Part shown: piece after piece, positions 1 through 5,962 of the stretch
How the letters are laid out: every line of letters begins with the position of its first letter
Numbering within the stretch: position 1 is the stretch's first letter
NCBI GenBank assembly: GCA_027619655.1
Contig: JAQCHR010000112.1
Location: 1 to 9,097, forward strand
From: Pseudomonadota bacterium
GTDB lineage: Bacteria; Pseudomonadota; Alphaproteobacteria; UBA8366; GCA-2717185
Direction of reading: 5' to 3'
Length of the DNA stretch: 9,097 nt
Position numbers and translations under genes: made by a program
The notes under the pieces: model-generated
What the model saw: only the letters and a program-made list of their open reading frames with translations
Told to the model about the DNA's origin: nothing
Databases searched by the model: none

Positions 1-490
1 TTTTCGCATCGACCGGCGGTTTCATCGAACGGGACATCATCGGGGTCCAGTAATGCCGGATGAAATTTTCAGCGACGGGCAGACCGCCATCCAGATACAG
101 TGCCGCAATTACCGCTTCGCAGACATCGGCCAGCAGGGACGGGTTGTAGCGGCCGCCCGAATCCGCCTCGCCCCGGCTGAGCACCAGGTATTCGCCAAGC
201 CCGATTTCCGTCGCCACCTCGGCCAGCGCCTCGCGCCGGACCAGGGCCGTATAGCGGCGCGCCAGCTTTCCCTCCGCCTCATCGGGAAACCGCCGGTACA
301 GCAGTTCCGCCACCACCAGCGACAGGACCCGGTCGCCCAGGAATTCCAGCCTTTCGTAATTATGGCCGTGCTCGTCGCCGGCGCTGCCATGGGTCAGCGC
401 CTCATACAGAATCCCGGGTTCCCGGAAGCTGTGCTGGAAGGCCGTTACCAGCCGCTCCGCCGCCCTGGCGCCCGGGTCAGTCGATTCCAT
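1..490 (-). CDS. rnc: Ribonuclease III, N-terminal part (cut by left window edge)
   Basis: Double-strand-specific endoribonuclease that matures rRNA and processes structured mRNAs in the cytoplasm. Reading the minus strand from an ATG at 490 gives 163 codons open to the window edge. The RNase III signature ERLEFLGD lies at residues 46-53 and the second metal-binding block LLADVCEA at 119-126. The acidic residues E46, E49, D53, D122 and E125 match E. coli E38, E41, D45, D114 and E117 at a constant offset of eight, so the catalytic domain looks intact. The C-terminal dsRNA-binding domain would lie beyond the edge. The start overlaps the end of lepB by 14 nt, so translation is probably coupled to signal peptidase synthesis. 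In many proteobacteria lepB, rnc and era are consecutive, so era may follow outside the window. Identity is firm; only completeness is unknown. Confidence 0.96.
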   Translation of the reverse strand, partial: MESTDPGARAAERLVTAFQHSFREPGILYEALTHGSAGDEHGHNYERLEFLGDRVLSLVVAELLYRRFPDEAEGKLARRYTALVRREALAEVATEIGLGEYLVLSRGEADSGGRYNPSLLADVCEAVIAALYLDGGLPVAENFIRHYWTPMMSRSMKPPVDAK

Positions 491-1259
491 TGAACAGCCG
501 GCCGTAGCGTATCGAGACGGGCCATTTCCAGATTTCCCAGATGCGCGCGGCGCCATTGGTCGAGAAGAACAGGAACTGCGCCTTGCCGACCAGGTTTTCC
601 GCCGGGATGAAGCCCACTTCGCCGAGCACCCGGCTGTCCTGCGAATTGTCGCGGTTGTCGCCCATCGCGAAATAATGACCCGGGGGGACGGTAAAGACAT
701 CGGTTTCGTCAAGCCGGCCCGTATCGCCCTGGACTTCGAGAATTTCATGGGCGATGCCGTTCGGCAGCGTTTCCACGTAGCGGATGACCATCGGCGGGCC
801 CGGTTCGCCCCGCGCGAAATCGCCGATGCGGCGCCGTTTCACCGGCTCGCCGTTGATATGCAGCACGCCGGTAATCACCTGGATGCGGTCGCCGGGCAGG
901 CCGATGATCCGCTTGATGTAATCCGTTTCATTGTCCGTCGGCTTCTTGAATACGGCGACGTCGCCGCGTTCCGGCTGGCTTTCCAGGATCCGCCCGCTGA
1001 ACAGCGGCGGGCTGAAGGGAAAGGAATGCCGGCTGTAACCATATGAAAACTTTGAAACAAAAAGGTAGTCGCCGACCAGCAGCGTCGGTTTCATCGACCC
1101 CGACGGAATATTGAACGGCTCGAACAGGAAGGTTCGCAGGACCAGCGCAACAAGGATGGCATAGGCGACCGTCTTGATCGTTTCGACGGTTTCGCTAGCC
1201 GCCTTCGACCCCGCCGCAGCCTTGGCTGCCGGGTCATTCTGCGCATTTTTTGACGCCAT
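477..1259 (-). CDS. lepB: Signal peptidase I
   Basis: Inner-membrane serine protease that removes signal peptides from proteins exported by Sec or Tat. The 260-residue product has a hydrophilic N-terminus, one hydrophobic segment at about 29-43 as membrane anchor, then the family boxes in order. Box B holds IPSGSMKPTL with nucleophile Ser55. Box D holds DYIKRIIGLPGD with general base Lys116. Box E is GDNRDNSQDSR at about 200-210. It is shorter than E. coli LepB (324 residues) and has a single N-terminal anchor, which is common in alphaproteobacteria. The ATG at 1259 is preceded by a modest AAAAGG ribosome-binding site. It lies 27 nt after acpS, and its TGA falls inside the start of rnc. The identity is secure from the Ser/Lys dyad and all boxes. 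Confidence 0.97.
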   Translation of the reverse strand: MASKNAQNDPAAKAAAGSKAASETVETIKTVAYAILVALVLRTFLFEPFNIPSGSMKPTLLVGDYLFVSKFSYGYSRHSFPFSPPLFSGRILESQPERGDVAVFKKPTDNETDYIKRIIGLPGDRIQVITGVLHINGEPVKRRRIGDFARGEPGPPMVIRYVETLPNGIAHEILEVQGDTGRLDETDVFTVPPGHYFAMGDNRDNSQDSRVLGEVGFIPAENLVGKAQFLFFSTNGAARIWEIWKWPVSIRYGRLFNGID

Positions 1260-1286
1260 GGATCGCCTTTTCCGGAAGTGGCCCGT

Positions 1287-1727
1287 TTATGGTGGTCCGT
1301 GGTGGCCAGTGTCAAGGCTTGCCGCAATGTCCGGCACCGCAAATATGATCACGACCGCGTTTGCCAGGCCTGATTCATCGGTCAGCGATACCTCGACCTG
1401 CGCCTTCATGCCGGGCGGCGTCAGGGATTCCAGCCGCGCCCGCGCGCCGCCGGTCAGGGACATGGTCGGTTTTCCCGACGGCAGGTGAACGACTTCCATG
1501 TCGCGCCAGAAAACCCCCTTGCGGAAGCCGGTGCCGAGCGCCTTGGAACAGGCCTCCTTTGCCGCGAACATCTGGGCATAGCGACCGGCGCGGTTGAATG
1601 GCCGGCGTTCGGCCCGCGCCTGTTCCTGCGCGGTATACAGGCGTTCCTCGAACCGGCCGGCAAAACGCTTCAGCGTGTCCTCGATGCGGGAAATGTCGCA
1701 GAGGTCGGTGCCCAGCCCGATGATCAT
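1287..1727 (-). CDS. acpS: Holo-[acyl-carrier-protein] synthase
   Basis: Transfers the 4'-phosphopantetheine arm of CoA to apo-ACP, making holo-ACP for fatty acid synthesis. The 146-residue protein opens with IIGLGTDLCDI and carries the hallmark FAAKEACSKALGTG at 54-67. Asp8 and Glu58 are the expected Mg2+ ligands, at the same numbers as in the Bacillus enzyme. The C-terminal VEVSLTDESGLANAVVI strand fits the family core. The protein runs some 10-20 residues past the usual AcpS end, with a His/Gly/Pro-rich tail that looks dispensable. The ATG overlaps the TGA of pdxJ in an ATGA arrangement, a typical sign of translational coupling. The pdxJ-acpS pairing is widespread in proteobacteria. Confidence 0.96.
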   Translation of the reverse strand: MIIGLGTDLCDISRIEDTLKRFAGRFEERLYTAQEQARAERRPFNRAGRYAQMFAAKEACSKALGTGFRKGVFWRDMEVVHLPSGKPTMSLTGGARARLESLTPPGMKAQVEVSLTDESGLANAVVIIFAVPDIAASLDTGHHGPP

Positions 1728-2485
1728 GCGCTGCGTGCGCCCTGCGATCCGGCGCGCGCCCTGTCCATCAGCGACCGCATCCGGCGAACCGCCGAATCCA
1801 GCCCGCTGAACACCGCTTCGCCGATCAGGAAATGGCCGATGTTGAGTTCCTGGACCGTCGCGATTGCCGCGATCGGTGCGACATTGTCATAGGTCAGCCC
1901 GTGCCCGACATGGCATTCCAGGCCGATCGCCTCCGCATGCGCCGCCGCGGCAACGATGCGCGCCAGTTCCGCTTCCTGCGCCTTGCCCTCAAGATCGGCA
2001 TAGGCGCCCGCATGCAGTTCGGCGACGGGCGCGCCGAGCGCGACCGCGGCGTCGAGCTGCTTCGGATCCGCCTCGACGAAGAGCGAAACCCGGATTCCCG
2101 CATCGGACAGCCGCCGGATGATGGGCTGCAGGTGGTTATGCCCGCGAATGGCGTCCAACCCGCCTTCCGTCGTGCGCTCCTCGCGCTTTTCCGGCACGAT
2201 GCATACCGCGTGCGGCAAATGCCGCAGCGCGATTTCGACCATCTCTTCCGTTGCCGCCATTTCGAAGTTCAGGGGCGCATCAACCTCTTCGCGGATCCGC
2301 CGGATATCGTCGTCGCGGATATGGCGCCGGTCTTCGCGCAGGTGCGCCGTGATGCCGTCGGCCCCGGCGGCGGCGGCCATTCGCGCCGCGCGCACCGGAT
2401 CGGGATAATCGCCTTCCCGGACATTCCGGATAGTCGCCACATGGTCGATATTCACGCCGAGTCGCAGTTTCGCATAGGTCCGCAT
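1724..2485 (-). CDS. pdxJ: Pyridoxine 5'-phosphate synthase
   Basis: Condenses 1-deoxyxylulose 5-phosphate with 3-amino-2-oxopropyl phosphate to pyridoxine 5'-phosphate, the last ring-forming step of DXP-dependent vitamin B6 synthesis. The 253-residue TIM-barrel protein shows LGVNIDHVATIRN (9-21), HLREDRRHI (48-56), NFEMA around 73-77, VPEKREERTTEGGLD (97-111), a GHGLTYDNV block near 194-202, and ELNIGHFLIGEAV. His48 and Glu75 align with catalytic His45 and Glu72 of the E. coli enzyme at an offset of three, and a second active-site His is at about 195. The ATG at 2485 has a good AGGAAGGA ribosome-binding site in the 32-nt gap after rsh. The end overlaps acpS by 4 nt. Confidence 0.96.
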   Translation of the reverse strand: MRTYAKLRLGVNIDHVATIRNVREGDYPDPVRAARMAAAAGADGITAHLREDRRHIRDDDIRRIREEVDAPLNFEMAATEEMVEIALRHLPHAVCIVPEKREERTTEGGLDAIRGHNHLQPIIRRLSDAGIRVSLFVEADPKQLDAAVALGAPVAELHAGAYADLEGKAQEAELARIVAAAAHAEAIGLECHVGHGLTYDNVAPIAAIATVQELNIGHFLIGEAVFSGLDSAVRRMRSLMDRARAGSQGARSA

Positions 2486-2517
2486 GGTCCGTTATCCTTC
2501 CTCGCGACGGCGATGGA

Positions 2518-4653
2518 TCAGCCCCGTTCGCGTTCCACAAGCCCGACCGCCGGATCCGCCCGCAGCCCGGCGATGATATCGCTCAACTGGTCGACATTGT
2601 TCACTTCAAGGTCGATCTGCAACTCGAAGAAATCGGCGGAACGGTCGCTGATCTTCAAATTAGTGATGTTACCCTGCCCGCGCCCGATGACCCCGGTCAG
2701 GGCCGCCAGCGCGCCCGGGCTGTTTGACAGGGTCACCAGAAGCCGGCCGACATGCCCGGCGCCGTCCCGCGCGCTGGCATCCCAGTGGACATCGACCCAT
2801 TGTTCGGGAACATCGACGAAATTGGCCAGCGTCTCGCAATCGGTCGTGTGGATCGTCAGCCCCCGCCCCGTGGCGGCAATTCCGACGATCTGGTCGCCGG
2901 GCAGCGGGTGGCAGCAGGTACCCAGATGGACCGCCATGCCCGGGATCAGGCCGCGGATCGGCACCGCGAATTCGTTCGGCTCATCGCTCCGCGACGGGTC
3001 CGACGCGCCGTCGGCGTCATATTCCGAAGCCCTGATTTCCGGGAAGGCGGATGTCACGACATCCCGGCCGGTAATCTGCCCCGCGCCCAGCGCCTCGTAT
3101 AATTCGGTCATCGACCGGCAGGAAAACTTCGGCAAGATCCCGAGCACCGCGCGCTCTTCGAAAACCCGGCTCTCCCGGCGAAACGCCTTCTCGACGATTT
3201 CCCGGCCCAGCTTCATGTATTCCGCGCGCTGCTGCGAACGGACGTAGCGGCGGATGCAGGCCCTGGCCTTGCCGGAAATGACGAAACTCTCCCAGGCCGG
3301 CGACGGCGTCTGGTCCGCGGCCGTCACAATTTCCACCTGGTCGCCGTTCTTGAGTTCGGTCCGCAGCGGGGCGCGCTCGCCATTGATTTTCGCACCGATG
3401 CAGGTATTGCCGATCTCGGTATGGACGGCATAGGCGAAATCCACGGGCGTTGCGCCACGGGGCAGTTCCTTCAACTCGCCCTTCGGGGAAAAGCAGAACA
3501 CCTGGTCGCTGAACATCTCCAGCTTGGTGTTCTCCAGGAACTCCTCCGGCGCCTCGGCATGCTCGAGGATTTCCAGCAGCCCGCGCAGCCACCGGTACTG
3601 GCGCCCGTCCTGCTGCACGCCCTGCTTGAAATGCCAGTGCGCGGCAAGGCCGAGTTCCGCCACCTCGTGCATTTCGCGGGTGCGGATCTGGATTTCGATC
3701 CGCTGGTTTTCCGGACCCATCACCGTGGTGTGCAGCGAACGGTATTCGTTCGGCTTGGGAATGGAGATGTAATCCTTGAACCGGCCGGGCACGACCCGAT
3801 ACCGGCCGTGGATGATCCCCAGCGCCTGGTAGCATTCCTCCTGGGTGCCCACGACGACCCGGAAGCCCATGATATCGGAGAGCTGTTCGAAGGCGATGTG
3901 CTTGCGGCGCATCTTCCGCCAGATCGAAAACGGCGTCTTCTCCCGGCCCGATACCTCGGCAAGGACATTGCGGCCCGCCAGCGTCTCCTGGAGTTCCGCA
4001 CTGACGCGCCCGACGATGTCGCCGCCGCGCTGTTTGAGGAAACTCAGGCGCTTGGTGATCGATCCCCGGGCATCCGGGTTGAGTTCCGCGAAAGACAGGT
4101 CTTCCAGCTCATCCTTCCAGTCGCGGATGCCGATCCGCTCCGCCAGGGGCGCATAGATATCCATCGTCTCGCTGGCGATCCGGTGGCGCTTGGCGTCGCT
4201 GCGGACATATTTCAGCGTGCGCATGTTGTGCAGGCGATCCGCCTGCTTGACCAGCAGGACCCGGATATCCTCCGACATGGCCAGCAGCAGCTTGCGGAAA
4301 TTTTCCGCCTGCTTCGCCCTGTCCGACATGGTTTCCAGCTGGCTCAGCTTGGTCACGCCATCCACGAGCCGCGCAACCTTGTCGCCGAACAGTGACCGGA
4401 TGTCCTCCATCGTGGCGACCGTATCCTCGACCGTGTCGTGCAACAGGCCGGTGATGATCGAATCGCAGTCGAGCTTCTTTTCGGACAGAATGCCCGCGAC
4501 TTCGACAGGGTGTGAAAAATAGGGGTCGCCGGATTCGCGCAGCTGCAACCCGTGGGCCTTCATGGAAAATACGTAAGCGCGGTTCAGGGCGCTTTCATCG
4601 GCGCCCGGATCATAGCCGAGGACCCGGTCTACGAGCTCATATTGCCGCATCAT
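2518..4653 (-). CDS. rsh: Bifunctional (p)ppGpp synthetase/hydrolase (RSH)
   Basis: Makes and degrades the stringent-response alarmone (p)ppGpp. Positions are counted from a GTG at 4668. The HD hydrolase domain carries FSHPVEVA (51-58), LLHDTVEDT (76-84) with the HD pair at 77-78, and KQADRLHNMRTL (141-152). All its metal-site residues are present, so hydrolysis should be active. The synthetase domain has SDIMGFR near 264-270, RFKD at 296-299 (the RXKD form found in bifunctional enzymes), SLHTTVMGP, and EIQIRT with the catalytic Glu at 325. A TGS domain follows at about 387-450, then a Cys-containing GTCCHPLPGD block (583-592) and a C-terminal ACT domain from about 640. Length (711-716) is normal for single alphaproteobacterial RSH proteins. 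Start choice: GTG-GTG at 4668 or ATG-ATG at 4653/4650. I prefer 4653 because relatives usually begin just before RQYEL. No start has a strong ribosome-binding site. Which of relA, spoT or rsh is the accepted symbol depends on the species. Confidence 0.96.
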   Translation of the reverse strand: MMRQYELVDRVLGYDPGADESALNRAYVFSMKAHGLQLRESGDPYFSHPVEVAGILSEKKLDCDSIITGLLHDTVEDTVATMEDIRSLFGDKVARLVDGVTKLSQLETMSDRAKQAENFRKLLLAMSEDIRVLLVKQADRLHNMRTLKYVRSDAKRHRIASETMDIYAPLAERIGIRDWKDELEDLSFAELNPDARGSITKRLSFLKQRGGDIVGRVSAELQETLAGRNVLAEVSGREKTPFSIWRKMRRKHIAFEQLSDIMGFRVVVGTQEECYQALGIIHGRYRVVPGRFKDYISIPKPNEYRSLHTTVMGPENQRIEIQIRTREMHEVAELGLAAHWHFKQGVQQDGRQYRWLRGLLEILEHAEAPEEFLENTKLEMFSDQVFCFSPKGELKELPRGATPVDFAYAVHTEIGNTCIGAKINGERAPLRTELKNGDQVEIVTAADQTPSPAWESFVISGKARACIRRYVRSQQRAEYMKLGREIVEKAFRRESRVFEERAVLGILPKFSCRSMTELYEALGAGQITGRDVVTSAFPEIRASEYDADGASDPSRSDEPNEFAVPIRGLIPGMAVHLGTCCHPLPGDQIVGIAATGRGLTIHTTDCETLANFVDVPEQWVDVHWDASARDGAGHVGRLLVTLSNSPGALAALTGVIGRGQGNITNLKISDRSADFFELQIDLEVNNVDQLSDIIAGLRADPAVGLVERERG

Positions 4654-4676
4654 GCGGCGATGCACCACAAGGCAGG

Positions 4677-4697
4677 CGGCATCCCGTCAGGATGCCG
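4677..4697 (-). other. Perfect 8-bp hairpin between rpoZ and rsh
   Basis: CGGCATCC at 4677-4684 is exactly complementary to GGATGCCG at 4690-4697, with a 5-nt loop. It fills much of the gap between the rpoZ stop and the rsh start, and lies in the transcribed leader of rsh if the two genes share a transcript. No T run follows on either strand, so it is not a canonical intrinsic terminator. It could be an RNA-stability or processing element, or could affect rsh translation, because the only purine-rich stretch upstream of the GTG start lies in the stem. The role is inferred; the symmetry is seen directly. Confidence 0.5.
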
Positions 4698-4709
4698 ACC
4701 GCGGAACTA

Positions 4710-5057
4710 TCAGTCGTCTGTATCGTCATCTTCATATTTTACCGCTGTTGGCGCGGCCATTTCGCCGGCTTCCGCCATGGCGGCGCCCGCCATGAGTTCG
4801 ATCGGATCTTCGTCTTCCGGCTCGTCGATTTCCACATGTTTCTGCATATCGCGGATCACGGTATTTTCCAGTTCCTCGATATTGATCGACTCTTCGGCGA
4901 TCTCGCGCAGGGCGATAACCGGATTCTTGTCATTGTCCCGCTCTACCGAGATCGGCGCGCCGGCGGAAATACCCCGGCTGCGCTGCGCGGCAAGCACCAC
5001 GAGTTCGAACCTGTTCGGAACCTTAAGAACGCAATCTTCAACGGTTACACGAGCCAT
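4710..5057 (-). CDS. rpoZ: DNA-directed RNA polymerase omega subunit
   Basis: Small subunit that binds the beta' C-terminal region, aids RNA polymerase assembly and, in E. coli, forms part of a ppGpp-binding site. The 115-residue product begins MARVTVEDCV, followed by the family block VPNRFELVVLAAQRSR (13-28) and DNDKNPVIALREIAE (41-55). It is longer than the 91-residue E. coli protein because of a C-terminal extension that is acidic and ends in an Asp/Glu-rich run. Such extensions are common in alphaproteobacteria. The ATG at 5057 has a GGAG ribosome-binding site at 5068-5071. It sits directly upstream of rsh, so the alarmone enzyme and one of its target subunits are probably cotranscribed. 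The TGA is about 56 nt before the preferred rsh start. Confidence 0.97.
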   Translation of the reverse strand: MARVTVEDCVLKVPNRFELVVLAAQRSRGISAGAPISVERDNDKNPVIALREIAEESINIEELENTVIRDMQKHVEIDEPEDEDPIELMAGAAMAEAGEMAAPTAVKYEDDDTDD

Positions 5058-5097
5058 GGCGGCATTTCTCCAACATCAATCTTTCGAGCGGGCGCGG

Positions 5098-5126
5098 ACT
5101 ATAGGCACGTCCCGTGCGCAATACAA
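5098..5126 (-). promoter_or_regulatory. Candidate rpoZ operon promoter
   Basis: On the minus strand a TATAGT -10-like hexamer (5098-5103) is placed 17 nt after TTGTAT (5121-5126). Start of transcription would be near 5091, giving a leader of about 34 nt with the rpoZ ribosome-binding site inside it. The -10 matches the consensus at five of six positions; the -35 is weak (three of six). A perfect TTGACA at 5150-5155 lies further upstream on the same strand, but has only a poor -10 (AAGCTA, 5127-5132) at 17-nt spacing. Either could be used. This is pattern matching only. Confidence 0.35.
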
Positions 5127-5215
5127 TAGCTTTGCCCGCGACCGGGCATTGTCAAGATCAACCCGAACGCGGCATACAATTCGGGTGTACTCTTGCCGAA
5201 TCGCTTATATCGGCA
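5105..5215. repeat. Cluster of four small inverted repeats in the rpoZ/NYN intergenic region
   Basis: The 255-nt divergent gap (5058-5312) contains four perfect dyads in about 110 nt. They are GCACG/CGTGC (5105-5109 and 5113-5117), TGCCCG/CGGGCA (5133-5138 and 5143-5148), ACCCGAA/TTCGGGT (5161-5167 and 5180-5186), and TGCCGA/TCGGCA (5194-5199 and 5210-5215). They share no obvious common half-site, so they are not repeats of one operator. The second exactly fills the gap between the TTGACA at 5150-5155 and its poor -10. They could be operator sites, RNA structure, or chance in GC-rich DNA. The rest of the gap holds only candidate promoters and the NYN ribosome-binding site. Confidence 0.4.
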
Positions 5216-5228
5216 TAGATAGTCTTAA

Positions 5229-5258
5229 TTGATATTCGCACGGGGTAGCCATTACTAC
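5229..5258 (+). promoter_or_regulatory. Weak candidate promoter for the NYN-udg pair
   Basis: TTGATA (5229-5234, five of six to the -35 consensus) is followed 18 nt later by TACTAC (5253-5258), a poor -10. The implied leader is about 45-50 nt. The area from 5216 to 5320 is richer in A and T than the surrounding genes, which fits a promoter region. Nothing stronger was seen on the plus strand here. Confidence 0.25.
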
Positions 5259-5300
5259 GGTTGCTTCCGCGGAAAATTCATTTATTTGCGTCTGTTTCAC

Positions 5301-5304
5301 AAGG
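5301..5304 (+). promoter_or_regulatory. Ribosome-binding site deciding the NYN gene start
   Basis: AAGG lies 8 nt before the ATG at 5313. The frame is open further upstream to a TTG at 5229, but that extension would add 28 residues without family resemblance (many Tyr, Phe, Gly and Lys) and has no comparable site in front of it. This favours the start at 5313. Confidence 0.55.
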
Positions 5305-5312
5305 TAAAATTG

Positions 5313-5948
5313 ATGACTATAAAAATTTACAACGATGAAAAAGTCGCCCTTTTTATCGATGGCGCGAACCTTTACGCTGCGGCGCGCGCGCTCGGCTTCG
5401 ACATCGATTACAAACGTCTGCTGGAAGTCTTCAGCAAGGAAGGGCGCCTGATCCGCGCCCTTTACTATACGGCGCTGATCGAGGACCAGGAATATTCGCC
5501 GATCCGGCCGCTGGTCGATTGGCTCGACTACAACGGCTACACCATGATCACCAAGCCGACCAAGGAATTTACCGACAGCTACGGCCGGCGCAAGATCAAG
5601 GGCAATATGGATATCGAACTGGCCATCGACGTCATGGAGATGTCCGACCAGCTTGACCATATCGTACTGTTCTCCGGCGATGGCGATTTCCGCCGTCTCG
5701 TCGAGGCCGTCCAGCGCAAGGGCGTCCGCGTAACGGTCGTCAGCACGGTCAAGTCGTCGCCCCCCATGGCCGCGGACGAACTGCGCCGGCAGGCGCACCA
5801 GTTCGTCGAACTGATGGATCTTGCGGACGAAATCGGCCGCAAGGCGCGCCGCGACAACGTCGCCCCCGATGATGATGATGACGGCGGGTACCTGCCAGAC
5901 GACGACTACGAGGATGAATACGACGAGCCCATCGTTACCCCGGCCTGA
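5313..5948 (+). CDS. NYN-domain (LabA/DUF88-type) putative nuclease
   Basis: The 211-residue protein has the NYN fold signature, related to PIN ribonucleases. VALFIDGANLY (11-21) gives the first acidic site with Asp16 and Asn19. KGNMDIELAIDVMEM (96-110) gives Asp100 and Asp106. LFSGDGDF (119-126) gives Asp123 and Asp125, followed by a GVRVTVVS strand. All four expected acidic positions are kept, so metal-dependent nuclease activity is plausible, but family members of this kind are mostly uncharacterised and substrate is unknown. After about residue 180 comes an Asp/Glu/Tyr-rich low-complexity tail, partly encoded by a GAT run. The gene diverges from rpoZ and its TGA is followed at once by an ATG, with the UDG gene starting 14 nt downstream, so the two probably form an operon. 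Its RNA role is an inference from the fold and from neighbours rnc, smpB and rsh. Confidence 0.9.
   Translation: MTIKIYNDEKVALFIDGANLYAAARALGFDIDYKRLLEVFSKEGRLIRALYYTALIEDQEYSPIRPLVDWLDYNGYTMITKPTKEFTDSYGRRKIKGNMDIELAIDVMEMSDQLDHIVLFSGDGDFRRLVEAVQRKGVRVTVVSTVKSSPPMAADELRRQAHQFVELMDLADEIGRKARRDNVAPDDDDDGGYLPDDDYEDEYDEPIVTPA
5868..5882 (+). repeat. GAT trinucleotide run encoding poly-Asp
   Basis: Four GAT codons followed by GAC encode five consecutive Asp residues at the beginning of the acidic tail of the NYN protein. Changes of whole repeat units would keep the frame and only alter tail length. Confidence 0.7.
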
Positions 5949-5962
5949 ATGACGGAACTGCC

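Noticed and set aside
1832..3247. Open plus-strand frame of 471 codons opposite pdxJ and rsh
   Set aside because: It lies antisense to two strongly recognised genes, has no family motif, and its composition (rich in Arg, Ser and Pro) is what high-GC coding DNA gives in the complementary frame.
3421..4395. Open plus-strand frame of 324 codons opposite rsh
   Set aside because: Fully antisense to the HD and synthetase domains of rsh. No recognisable domain and no ribosome-binding site; a GC-driven shadow.
4677..4697. Hairpin between rpoZ and rsh as an intrinsic terminator
   Set aside because: No T run follows on either strand, and rsh follows closely in the same direction, so full termination is unlikely.
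5229..5312. Upstream TTG start for the NYN gene adding 28 residues
   Set aside because: The added residues do not resemble the family and overlap the A/T-rich promoter-like area, and the ATG at 5313 has its own AAGG site.
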